Of a DNA stretch of 64,000 nucleotides, positions 24,424 to 31,374 are shown piece after piece. The stretch covers positions 248,001-312,000 of the forward strand of contig CACKNV010000001.1 of NCBI GenBank assembly GCA_902601705.1, read 5' to 3'. Within the stretch, counting starts at the first letter, position 1. The number at the start of each line of letters is the position of its first letter. This DNA comes from an uncultured Pelagibacteraceae bacterium (GTDB taxonomy: Bacteria; Pseudomonadota; Alphaproteobacteria; Pelagibacterales; Pelagibacteraceae). The translations under genes were made by a program, and so were the position numbers. Under the pieces are notes generated by a model, which was not told the DNA's origin, made no database searches, and saw only the letters and a list, made by a program, of their open reading frames with translations.

Positions 24424-25377
24424 TTATGATTTATTGATTGAAACTGCACATTCTGGTCTTAGAATGTTATGTCCAACCATCATTCTTGCAGTCATTAATG
24501 TTCCCATTCTTCTTGGGTCATAAGTACTTTCAAGAGTTAAGTCTTTTCTCTTTACAGTTCCTATTGCACCTCTTTGGAAGATAGTCGCAACAACGTCTGA
24601 AGCGTTCACTAAATAATCGTTGTTTTGTCCAGTAGCACTGTCTGTAGACGAATTTACATAAGCGTCTACTGCAGTATTTGATTTAATTACTGGTACTCCA
24701 CCGATAGCTACTACAGAACCTTTACCAAAGTCACCATTGTTCGCTGAGAAATCTCTTGAAACAAGTTTGTCAACATTTGCAAGTTTGTAATAAATATCTG
24801 GTGTCACAACCATATATCTTTCAGTTGAAGGAACATCGTTTTCATCTAACTTCTGAATACCTTCAAATACGCTTTCAATTAATGAAGTCATATTTGTATC
24901 AGCGTCAGCGTCAACAATTTCAGTTCCTGCACCAGTATCGCCACTGATATTTGCAGTTGCTCTACTAGCTTTTACAATTAACTGAAGTAAGTGTTTGTCT
25001 ACTTTTTTTGCTAAAGCACGACCCATTTCGTTTGAGAATATACTTCTCACGTCAAAATGATTTTTAAGTTCGTCTACTTCTGCAACGAAAGTTGAAGAAA
25101 TCAACATATCATCTATGTTAATTAACTTCTCGGTTTGTTTAACAGTTGACCCTGTTATCTCGTTTCCTGCAGTATGATAATCAGCAGTAATTTTTCCTGT
25201 GACAGGAAAAGAAGCTGACTTACCATTTTGGATATTTCTTACAGTAGTCATATTCATCATTTGGTTTTCTCTACCAAAAGCAGATAATACTTCACCACTG
25301 AAGATTTTTAGGAAAAGAGCATTAGCGTCACCTGTTGCTAGGTTTTGACCTAGTCTTGTTGGTGTAGCGTTTGCCAT
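24424..25377 (-). CDS. major capsid protein, T7 gp10-like
   Basis: 317 residues (T7 gp10A about 345). The N-terminus has LFLKIFSGEVLSAFGRENQM, followed by the HTAGNEITGSTVKQTEKLIN section, both typical of the HK97-fold capsids of T7-like phages. The C-terminus carries GAIGTVKRKDLTLESTYDPR. AAAGGAG precedes the ATG. Stem-loops lie on both sides of the gene. No gp10B-type frameshift extension is visible. Confidence 0.95.
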   Translation of the reverse strand: MANATPTRLGQNLATGDANALFLKIFSGEVLSAFGRENQMMNMTTVRNIQNGKSASFPVTGKITADYHTAGNEITGSTVKQTEKLINIDDMLISSTFVAEVDELKNHFDVRSIFSNEMGRALAKKVDKHLLQLIVKASRATANISGDTGAGTEIVDADADTNMTSLIESVFEGIQKLDENDVPSTERYMVVTPDIYYKLANVDKLVSRDFSANNGDFGKGSVVAIGGVPVIKSNTAVDAYVNSSTDSATGQNNDYLVNASDVVATIFQRGAIGTVKRKDLTLESTYDPRRMGTLMTARMMVGHNILRPECAVSINKS

Positions 25378-25468
25378 AGTTTATTTTCTCCTTTTTAACT
25401 ATTTATTATCTACTCATTTACTTTCATTGCTAAGTTGTCACTCGTAAGTGGCTAAGTTAGATTTTAAT

Positions 25469-25503
25469 AAGTACACCCCTCTTATGAGAAGTGGTGTTCA
25501 CTT
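25469..25503. repeat. stem-loop upstream of the capsid gene
   Basis: AAGTACACC (25469-25477) pairs with GGTGT (25493-25497) and ACTT (25500-25503) with a two-base bulge. It overlaps the 3' end of a small lysine- and cysteine-rich frame and lies about 90 bp before the capsid start. A sequence resembling the candidate phage promoter (CTTAGCCACTTACG on the minus strand, around 25443-25456) is between it and the capsid gene. Confidence 0.4.
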
Positions 25504-25620
25504 GTTAAATCTTTTGGACATTACTTTCCAAAATTCTTCTTCAGTTAATCTTTTCTTTCTTTTCTTTGTTTTGCATTTACACTCTTTGCATTTACATTTC
25601 TTTTTATATTTTTGTTCCAA
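25498..25620 (-). CDS. possible 40-residue lysine- and cysteine-rich protein
   Basis: A frame with a TTG start at 25620 encodes MEQKYKKKCKCKECKCKTKK and continues KRKKRLTEEEFWKVMSKRFNK. The regular CKCKECKCK pattern suggests metal or nucleic-acid contact. The ribosome site is too close to the TTG to be convincing, and it overlaps the end of the upstream gene. It fills the space before the capsid gene in a block of similarly basic microproteins. Confidence 0.4.
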   Translation of the reverse strand: MEQKYKKKCKCKECKCKTKKRKKRLTEEEFWKVMSKRFNK

Positions 25621-25870
25621 GTTTCCAAGACCTCAAAGCCCAATATACTGGTGATAGATTTTTTTGACCTTTTACTTTTTTTAATAATGCACCGTGTCGT
25701 GCCATAAAAGATTTTCTATTACTGTCTGAACTTCGTTTTATTTTCATATTTGGGTCACCAAATCTGACTGTCTTGATATTACCTGTTGATTGGTCTTTGA
25801 CGTAAACTTTAAACTTTTTAGTTCCTGTATTATCTCTAATAATTTTATTTAAAGGTTTTTTATCTTCCAC
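25604..25870 (-). CDS. small phage protein of the VYVKxxxTGNxKxVxFGDP type
   Basis: 88 residues from a GTG at 25870. The central part KKFKVYVKDQSTGNIKTVRF, then GDPNMKIKRSSDSNRKSFMA and RHG, matches a conserved small protein of many marine T4- and T7-like phages. The usual C-terminal cysteine and WSCKxW motif is changed here to YWALRSW without cysteine. The function is unknown; relatives sit near capsid maturation genes. It overlaps the upstream microprotein. Confidence 0.7.
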   Translation of the reverse strand: MEDKKPLNKIIRDNTGTKKFKVYVKDQSTGNIKTVRFGDPNMKIKRSSDSNRKSFMARHGALLKKVKGQKNLSPVYWALRSWKLGTKI

Positions 25871-26015
25871 CTCTATTTGCCTTTTTAAAAGTTCTCTTTT
25901 TACTTTTATTCATAGAAGAAAATTTAGGTCTCTTTTTTGAGATACTTGTTTTTTTAAATCTACTTCTAGTTTCGTGTTCTATCTTATTAAGAAGACTATT
26001 CTTCTTTTTTGCCAC
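25860..26015 (-). CDS. 51-residue basic phage protein
   Basis: A GTG start directly after the stop of the upstream gene opens a frame beginning MAKKKNSLLNKIEHETRSRF, with more than a third of its residues lysine or arginine. It overlaps the next gene start. It belongs to the same head-to-tail row of very basic microproteins between holin and capsid. No family is recognised; a role in DNA or RNA binding is only suggested by charge. Confidence 0.5.
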   Translation of the reverse strand: MAKKKNSLLNKIEHETRSRFKKTSISKKRPKFSSMNKSKKRTFKKANRGGR

Positions 26016-26165
26016 CTACTTTCCTGCAATTTTAAGTGCCTGTCGGTGTGCAAATTTAAAAGACTTACCTTTGTTCATTAATTGGTTCATTAAAGCCATA
26101 TGCTTTTTTGAGTGATGAACACTATGTTTTTTCAAGGTAGCTTTTTGTTTATCTGTAAGTGCCAT
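26016..26165 (-). CDS. 49-residue phage protein of the MALTxKQKxTLKKHSVHHSKKH type
   Basis: The frame starts MALTDKQKATLKKHSVHHSK and continues KHMALMNQLMNKGKSFKFAH. This short histidine- and lysine-rich protein recurs in marine cyanophages and pelagiphages near the head genes. The function is unknown. It begins 1 bp after the stop of the previous microprotein and ends directly before the GTG of the next one. Confidence 0.7.
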   Translation of the reverse strand: MALTDKQKATLKKHSVHHSKKHMALMNQLMNKGKSFKFAHRQALKIAGK

Positions 26166-26166
26166 A

Positions 26167-26265
26167 TTAGTACATCTTTAGCTTTTTCTTCTTAGCCATA
26201 GCAATTGCAGATTGTTGTTTTTTGCTTTTGCTTTTACCTTTTTTGTTTTTCTTTTTTCCGTACAT
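26167..26265 (-). CDS. 32-residue lysine-rich phage microprotein
   Basis: The ATG at 26265 overlaps the stop of the holin-like gene (TAATG). The frame encodes MYGKKKNKKGKSKSKKQQSA and ends KKKKLKMY. Half of its residues are lysine. The coupling on both sides supports translation. The function is unknown. Confidence 0.5.
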   Translation of the reverse strand: MYGKKKNKKGKSKSKKQQSAIAMAKKKKLKMY

Positions 26266-26630
26266 TATTTTTTCCCCTTTATGTTTTTAAGAGTAGACAT
26301 TCCAAAACTTCCTGAGAATACAATAAGGACTGCCCACCAAAATTCAGTTGGTGCTGATTTAAGTATTTCAAAACCTTTCATCATATAAGGTTGAGAAAAC
26401 GGTAGAAAAGTAAAAATAAAAATAGCACTAATTAAAATAGTTAATATTTCATCTTTAATTGAGTGTTCTTGTTGTCTTACTTGTTCAACAGAAACAGTTT
26501 TTACTGCTTCAATTTCTTTTGCTCTAATTATTTTATCTTTCTCCATTTTATGATTTATTCCATCTATGACTTTAGAACCAATCATTCTAGTCAATGGATT
26601 TTTCAAAATTGGTAAAATAAAATTAAGCAT
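26265..26630 (-). CDS. holin-like membrane protein (GTA/3TM holin type)
   Basis: 121 residues. An N-terminal amphipathic hydrophobic segment (LNFILPILKNPLTRMIG) is followed by a charged helix and two transmembrane segments, at about residues 63-80 (ILTILISAIFIFTFLPF) and 97-113 (FWWAVLIVFSGSFGMS). The plan fits the holin family first named from gene transfer agents and often seen in marine podophages. It would permeabilise the inner membrane for the amidase. Assignment is by topology and resemblance. It overlaps the HNH-like gene by 8 bp. Confidence 0.65.
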   Translation of the reverse strand: MLNFILPILKNPLTRMIGSKVIDGINHKMEKDKIIRAKEIEAVKTVSVEQVRQQEHSIKDEILTILISAIFIFTFLPFSQPYMMKGFEILKSAPTEFWWAVLIVFSGSFGMSTLKNIKGKK

Positions 26631-26847
26631 TTCTTGCTCTATTCCTTTTTATTGATGATATTCTTAAATTAGAAGGTGAGTTATTTCTTGGGTTGCTATC
26701 TTTGTGGTCTACATCTTTACCTGCAAGTTTAGCTTTACCAAGTCTCTTAGCCATTAAACGTCTAGCTATATTTCTGCTAGACCTATTCTTACGTTGTTCT
26801 GGTTTTGAGTGATAGTTTTTGTACTCACGCTTATAATTTCTTTCCAT
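26623..26847 (-). CDS. small HNH-like protein
   Basis: 74 residues, very basic N-terminal half. GKDVDHKDSNPRNNSPSNLR is the central H-N-H type beta-beta-alpha motif (DVDHKD with N-x-x-NL). Short proteins like this occur in many marine phages. An endonuclease role, perhaps with terminase, is possible, but so is loss of catalysis: in most family members the first residue of the pair is also histidine (VHHKD). The ATG overlaps the scaffold stop (TAATG). Confidence 0.65.
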   Translation of the reverse strand: MERNYKREYKNYHSKPEQRKNRSSRNIARRLMAKRLGKAKLAGKDVDHKDSNPRNNSPSNLRISSIKRNRARNA

Positions 26848-27644
26848 TAGATTACAGAACTTCTTGCTAGTTTATCTTCTACTTCTTTTCTAAACGCGGG
26901 GTCTTTACTGTATCTTGGGTCATTCATTGCTTCAGTGACTTGTGCTACAGATTTAAATACATCTGTTGCAACATTTTCTGTATCACCTTCAAACAAAGAT
27001 TGTTGTGGATTATCTGCAGACATACCTGCACGTGCCATAAGTCCAGTCACGGCTTGTTTAACTTGTTCAGTACTTCCATTGTCTATTGTGTCATTGAAAG
27101 CGTCTTTTTCAGATTGTGATAAATTCTTTGCAGACCAATCTAAAAGGTTTGCATAGTTATCTTGTCCACCGACAACATTATGAATAGTTGCAACGTCATT
27201 ATCTGCTAATGCTTTTTGACCTGCAATATATCCATCAACTAAATCTCTAGATAAACCCATACCTTCTAATTCAGTATAACTTTTATCTGAGAGTTCATTG
27301 TTTTCAGTATACTCCTCGTAATACTTATCTAGTTGTTGAACTTCCTGAGGTGCTTCTTCAGTACTTTCAGGAACTTCTTCTTTAGGTGCAGACATTTTCT
27401 TTTCAAGTTCACCATATGCTTTTGCTAATTCTTCTGCAGAAGCAAACTTCTCAGGCAACCAGTTAGGTCTAACTTCATCTTCTGAGGATTGAACTTTATT
27501 ATCTGGTTCAGAAATATTTATGCTTTCACCGTTTGCATTAACTTGGCTTTCATTAACATTAATACCTTGTTTAGCTAAATCTTTCTGAGATTCTTCTAAT
27601 GGTTTATTTGTATTGTCTGGGTTTATTTCAACTCTATCAGTCAT
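26847..27644 (-). CDS. capsid scaffold protein, T7 gp9-like
   Basis: 265 residues. It is acidic and helical, with an N-terminal disordered part (NKPLEESQKDLAKQGINVNE), then RPNWLPEKFASAEELAKAYG, a recurring motif in podophage scaffold proteins, and a glutamate-rich centre. The C-terminus has DPRYSKDPAFRKEVEDKLA, also typical. It directs prohead assembly. It lies between portal and capsid as in T7 (gp8-gp9-gp10), with small genes inserted. AAGGAG precedes the ATG. Confidence 0.88.
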   Translation of the reverse strand: MTDRVEINPDNTNKPLEESQKDLAKQGINVNESQVNANGESINISEPDNKVQSSEDEVRPNWLPEKFASAEELAKAYGELEKKMSAPKEEVPESTEEAPQEVQQLDKYYEEYTENNELSDKSYTELEGMGLSRDLVDGYIAGQKALADNDVATIHNVVGGQDNYANLLDWSAKNLSQSEKDAFNDTIDNGSTEQVKQAVTGLMARAGMSADNPQQSLFEGDTENVATDVFKSVAQVTEAMNDPRYSKDPAFRKEVEDKLARSSVI

Positions 27645-27647
27645 TTA

Positions 27648-29249
27648 TTATTCTCCTTGTAATGATACTTGCCCTTCATCATCAATTTGAGGTCTGACAT
27701 TAGAATTAGCGAGTTGCTTTCCTGCTTCTATTGCTACTCTTGGGTCAGCTAGTGCCTGTTGTGCAAATTGTTGTTGTTGGGCTTGTTGTTGTTCTTGTTG
27801 GATTTGTTCGTTTGATTTAATTAATCCCTGAGTATCAATACCGTTTGCTACTGCAAATTTCTTAATAGCGTCATCAAGATTAATATGTCTTGCAAGTGTT
27901 TCAGCACCTAAAGTACCTGCTAGGTCTGACATAAATTGAAGTAATCTCAATCTGTCACTTGCTCTACCTAATGCTTCCATTCCAACAATGATTTTTGTTT
28001 TCACAATATCTTTTGGAAGTTCAGGTAAAAGTTTCTGTTGTCTTAACATCGCTAATTTAGTGTTGATATAAGGCAACTGAAATTCTGTTGTTAATATTCC
28101 GTAAACGCCACCTAAAGCGTCTTGTAATTCGTTAGCTACTAATTGTACTTCTGTAGCCGTCACTCTTTCTGCTTGTCGTTGAACACTTGCATTTAAAAGA
28201 AAAGCAAACTGAAGTCTTTGTTCAATTCTATTCATTGCTTCAAACGTCACTCTAAAATCTCCAAACTTATTAGCTTGAAGAACTGAAACGTCACCTGCAC
28301 TACCTTCTATGATTGCGCCATTAGGTGCTTTAGCAATTGCACTTGCTCTAGTTGTTCCTGATGGATTTACCATTAGAAGCATTTTTGCTGAAGCTGATGA
28401 ACCTTCTAATATTGCTCTTGATAAACCTTCTAAAGATTTAAGGTCACCAAGATACATTTCTGTATGACCTCTACCGTAGTTAGCACCATCTATTCTGTTA
28501 AATCTTAATGCTAAATATGGAAGTTTATCTAAATCAAATTTTGCAGAATTAACAATCTTACCTTTTACTTCCTGCATTACAGAAAAATTATTTTTTTCTC
28601 TTTTAATACAAGTAAATAAATTAATTATTTTTTGTTCTTCTTGAACAACATTACCTATAATTTGTGATAGTTTTTTTGGTAAAGTGTTAGGTGATAAACT
28701 TTCTTTAATAATTATTTTTAAAATTTTACCTTGTGGGTCTCTTTTAACTACGTAATTATCTAATCTATAAACTCTTAATCCATCGTCTGTTAATTTTAAT
28801 AAAGCATTACCTGCAACAATTAAATGTTTTAACGCTTCATATACTGCAACCCTGTCATTGTTTCTTTCAATGCTATCCATAACTGCTTTTTCAATTTTTG
28901 CTAAACCTTGCTCAATTGTAGCTTTTTGTTGTGGGTCACCTTGAATTTGTCTGTAGACTAAATCATCAACATCTAATCTAAAGAAAGGTGCTTGTGGTGG
29001 AAATAAAGCTAACATTAATTTACTAGCTAAATTCATTACACCTCTTGCACCAATAGCTTGGTAAGGTGTTGGATACGTTGTTGCCTGATTACTACCTGCA
29101 GGTGGATATAAATATGGAATAGTTAGTTCGGCACTTTCTCTTGCTCTTTCCAAATAGATTTCTCTATCTATCTCCATCTTTTGATACTGACTTTCGATAG
29201 AAGATTTACTGTCTATGGAAGTAGAAAATCCAAACTCATATCTTTCCAT
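27648..29249 (-). CDS. portal protein (head-tail connector), T7 gp8-like
   Basis: 533 residues (T7 gp8: 536). The sections RARESAELTIPYLYPPAG, AIGARGVMNLASKLMLALFP, and later GSSASAKMLLMVNPSGTTR with RVTATEVQLVANELQDALGG are typical of the family. The C-terminus is glutamine-rich. It forms the dodecameric ring through which DNA is packaged. Its ATG overlaps the stop of the upstream small gene (TAATG). Confidence 0.96.
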   Translation of the reverse strand: MERYEFGFSTSIDSKSSIESQYQKMEIDREIYLERARESAELTIPYLYPPAGSNQATTYPTPYQAIGARGVMNLASKLMLALFPPQAPFFRLDVDDLVYRQIQGDPQQKATIEQGLAKIEKAVMDSIERNNDRVAVYEALKHLIVAGNALLKLTDDGLRVYRLDNYVVKRDPQGKILKIIIKESLSPNTLPKKLSQIIGNVVQEEQKIINLFTCIKREKNNFSVMQEVKGKIVNSAKFDLDKLPYLALRFNRIDGANYGRGHTEMYLGDLKSLEGLSRAILEGSSASAKMLLMVNPSGTTRASAIAKAPNGAIIEGSAGDVSVLQANKFGDFRVTFEAMNRIEQRLQFAFLLNASVQRQAERVTATEVQLVANELQDALGGVYGILTTEFQLPYINTKLAMLRQQKLLPELPKDIVKTKIIVGMEALGRASDRLRLLQFMSDLAGTLGAETLARHINLDDAIKKFAVANGIDTQGLIKSNEQIQQEQQQAQQQQFAQQALADPRVAIEAGKQLANSNVRPQIDDEGQVSLQGE

Positions 29250-29488
29250 TATGCACTTGGTATATTAAGACCACTCTTTGTAAGACCAGAAGTTGCTAGA
29301 GGTATTCTCAAAGTTCCTCTACCGACCCTTCTTCTTGCTACTCTTGAAGCAACAGTTGTGTCTCTACCTTCAGCGTCTGCAGAAGTAGGTGCAACTTGTT
29401 TAGTTGTTGCGTTTGATACACTTGGTGGTGTAGCAGGAATTGGTTCTGGTGCTGGTGGTGGCGCAGGGGCTTTTACACTTACACACAT
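29249..29488 (-). CDS. small proline-rich phage protein before the portal
   Basis: The ATG at 29488 has AAGGAG at a good distance and gives 79 residues (MCVSVKAPAPPPAPEPIPAT). A longer TTG-initiated frame is possible but less likely. The proline-rich N-terminus starting MC and the C-terminal GRGTLRIPLATSG match a small protein found next to portal genes in cyanophages and pelagiphages. It may be a minor head component; function unknown. It ends in TAATG with the portal gene. Confidence 0.7.
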   Translation of the reverse strand: MCVSVKAPAPPPAPEPIPATPPSVSNATTKQVAPTSADAEGRDTTVASRVARRRVGRGTLRIPLATSGLTKSGLNIPSA

Positions 29489-29489
29489 A

Positions 29490-29669
29490 TTAGTTTTCTC
29501 CTTGTATTTTAAATTGTTCAATTAAATGATTTACGACTGACCTTTGACCTGATTTGTAAAAGACTTCTTTTTCCGTATCTTTTAAATCAGCACATTTGTC
29601 AGGAAACAATTGTTCTAAATAATTAATAAGTTCTTCACTTATTAGTGGGGTTTTTATCTTTTTTTGCAT
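29490..29669 (-). CDS. small phage protein, PLISxELIxYLExxFP type
   Basis: The frame from the ATG at 29669 gives 59 residues: MQKKIKTPLISEELINYLEQ, then LFPDKCADLKDTEKEVF and GQRSVVNHLIEQF. It matches a short conserved protein at the start of the structural block in many marine T7-like phages. AGGAG lies seven bases before the ATG, and it overlaps the upstream gene by 35 bp. The promoter-like site at 29676-29697 is directly upstream. Function unknown. Confidence 0.75.
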   Translation of the reverse strand: MQKKIKTPLISEELINYLEQLFPDKCADLKDTEKEVFYKSGQRSVVNHLIEQFKIQGEN

Positions 29670-29982
29670 TAGATACTCCTAAAGTGGAACTTATTTCAGA
29701 CCTTTTACTTGCTATATGTCCTGCTATGGCTTGATAACCACAACCATCTATATAGTCGTCAATGTTATGTTCACCTGCTTGTGACCTTGCTATTTTTAGC
29801 AAAGTCATAAGTTGAGCAACGTCTTCAGGTGTCAAAACTATCATAAGTTTTGTTTTGTTCTGTAAATACGAAGACCACAATCTAGAAATGTTTTCGTGGT
29901 TAGCTACTTTATCACCGTGTGTCTTAGCACGACTGTCATTAACTAGCTTCTCGGTTTTCTTCAAAATGTCTGTAGTGTTCAT
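29635..29982 (-). CDS. DUF6378-like phage protein
   Basis: The ATG at 29982 has GGAG eight bases upstream and gives 115 residues. The core, KTHGDKVANHENISRLWSSY, then LTPEDVAQLMTLLKIARSQA and DYIDGCGYQAIAGH, is the pattern of DUF6378, a small phage protein often encoded among replication and nucleotide genes. The HxN-type and D-Y-x-D-x-x-G-Y motifs suggest a helical bundle like MazG-type enzymes, but no activity is known to me. It overlaps the exonuclease gene by 44 bp. Confidence 0.75.
   Translation of the reverse strand: MNTTDILKKTEKLVNDSRAKTHGDKVANHENISRLWSSYLQNKTKLMIVLTPEDVAQLMTLLKIARSQAGEHNIDDYIDGCGYQAIAGHIASKRSEISSTLGVSNAKKDKNPTNK
29676..29697 (-). promoter_or_regulatory. candidate phage RNA polymerase promoter before the structural block
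   Basis: On the minus strand GAAATAAGTTCCACTTTAGG shares AATAAGTTCCACTT almost exactly with the site at 36456-36476 (AATAAAGTTCCACTT). It lies in the end of the DUF6378-like gene, just before the ribosome site and ATG of the first structural-block gene at 29669. If transcription starts at the GG, the leader would be about ten nucleotides. Confidence 0.4.
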
Positions 29983-30754
29983 ATTTATAACTCCATAATT
30001 TAGGTTCTTGTTTTTTGTAATCGTACTCACCCTCTCTAAGTATTCTTGCTAGTCTACTTTGGTGATATGCGTCTTCAATTGTGTATCCATTTCTTTGATA
30101 CTCTTGAAGTACTGCTTCCCACATTGAGGATATGTTTTTCTTGCCATCAAGTATTCTACTTGCCTTGACTGCACCGACACCCTTGCACCCAATATAACCA
30201 TCTGACTTATCGCCAGTTAGAACCTGAGTACAAAAGTTTAAGTCGGCTTTCTGGTTGTCTACGAACTCAATACTGTCATCTATAATAAAACAATGCCAAG
30301 TAGGTATAGTTCGCATATCTTTGTCACCAGAAACGACAACGCAATTATCTTTATACTTACCTGTAGCAAGTAATCCCAATGCGTCATCACCTTCAAGGAA
30401 CGGAAAGGATATTGTTTTATGCGTTTCTTCAATCCAATATCTTAATGGTTTATAAGCTATTGGTTTTCTAATTCCTTTTCTAAAAGATTTATATTCTAAA
30501 TCTATTTGCTTTCTGTAATTTGAGACATCAGAAAACGCAATGATTGCGTGAGCTGAATTTGTATGTTGTAAATAATAAGCAATAGATTGTTTCCAAAATT
30601 GCTTACACTTGTCTAAATCACAATGTAAAGTCCATACATCGTCTTCCCACTCGATAGGTTCTTCTAAAGCAGAAGTAATCTTATAAGCGAGTAAGTCTCC
30701 ATCAACCAACATCATTTTACCTTTGTTGGCGTGAAACTCATTTAAGTTTTTCAT
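29939..30754 (-). CDS. 5'-3' exonuclease, T7 gp6-like
   Basis: 271 residues (T7 gp6: about 300). The metal-binding acidic motifs of the FEN/PIN-like nuclease fold are seen as MLVDGDLLAYK, FLEGDDALGLLA, VVVSGDKDMRT and VLTGDKSDGYIGCKGVGAVK, the last being the helix-hairpin-helix DNA-binding turn. It removes primers and degrades host DNA in T7-type replication. GAGGAG precedes the ATG. It lies between the nuclease and DUF6378 genes. Confidence 0.92.
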   Translation of the reverse strand: MKNLNEFHANKGKMMLVDGDLLAYKITSALEEPIEWEDDVWTLHCDLDKCKQFWKQSIAYYLQHTNSAHAIIAFSDVSNYRKQIDLEYKSFRKGIRKPIAYKPLRYWIEETHKTISFPFLEGDDALGLLATGKYKDNCVVVSGDKDMRTIPTWHCFIIDDSIEFVDNQKADLNFCTQVLTGDKSDGYIGCKGVGAVKASRILDGKKNISSMWEAVLQEYQRNGYTIEDAYHQSRLARILREGEYDYKKQEPKLWSYKYEHYRHFEENREAS

Positions 30755-30998
30755 ATATTCTCCTCATTGATTTAATACAGGCACGAGGTATTACATTTGT
30801 ATCTGCAAACGTAATTTCCTTACTGCCTTTGTTGATTGAAAATGAAGCAAAAGTTCTAACTATCTTTTTGTCTTTAGAATAGACGTATGCTTCTATTACA
30901 CATTCTTCAGGTGTAAATTCTTTTAATTCTTTTTCTGATTGCCAACCACTGTCACCAGTGGGGTCTAAGAAAACTATTCTATATTTTTTATATTTCAT
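30738..30998 (-). CDS. small phage protein of the replication block
   Basis: The preferred ATG at 30998 gives 86 residues (MKYKKYRIVFLDPTGDSGWQ) and lies inside the last codons of the upstream nuclease. A longer frame to 31055 exists. The layout YRIVFxDPTGxSxW, a central TFASFSINKGSKE and a C-terminal DTNVIPRACIKSM matches a conserved short protein of marine cyanophages and pelagiphages. The function is unknown. It overlaps the exonuclease start by 17 bp. Confidence 0.7.
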   Translation of the reverse strand: MKYKKYRIVFLDPTGDSGWQSEKELKEFTPEECVIEAYVYSKDKKIVRTFASFSINKGSKEITFADTNVIPRACIKSMRRIYEKLK

Positions 30999-31374
30999 AT
31001 TGTAGTAATGCTTCCTTTGGAACACAGTGACCTTTACTTTCCCAGTTATCGCCACCTGATTTAATTGGAAATTTCTTCATTAATTTTTTTAGAATTTTTG
31101 TTGGAATCAGAACCCAAACTTGGTCTTTACGTTCCTCTTTCCATAAACAAAAAGCAAAATAGATTGCTTTAGTGTTCATTATTCCTGAAGGTTTTCCGTT
31201 GTCTTCTATTTCAACAAAGACATTTCCAGTCTTTTGACAGACCCTATCTGTCTTAACTTCTACTAATTTATTATTAAATATTTCTTGAAGTTCGTTTTCT
31301 TTCTCTTGTCCGAATTTTAAATCCAAGTCAAAATGAGGTCTTGCTTTAGTGTGTATCACTCCAATTCTGTCCAA
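30988..31374 (-). CDS. PD-(D/E)XK nuclease-fold protein
   Basis: About 128 residues. FDLDLKFGQEKENELQEIF supplies the first acidic residues, and KLVEVKTDRV is the E-x-K centre of the PD-(D/E)XK fold, followed by GNVFVEIEDNGKPSGI, which is typical of phage members. The most upstream start is TTG; a GTG five codons later is equally possible, so the start is uncertain. It is probably an accessory recombination or resolving nuclease. It overlaps the DNA polymerase gene by 29 bp. Confidence 0.75.
   Translation of the reverse strand: MDRIGVIHTKARPHFDLDLKFGQEKENELQEIFNNKLVEVKTDRVCQKTGNVFVEIEDNGKPSGIMNTKAIYFAFCLWKEERKDQVWVLIPTKILKKLMKKFPIKSGGDNWESKGHCVPKEALLQYEI

Noticed and set aside
24424-25377. 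A gp10B-like frameshifted minor capsid protein
   Set aside because: The capsid stop is followed by a stem-loop and a separate microprotein, and I see no slippery site with a long continuing frame.
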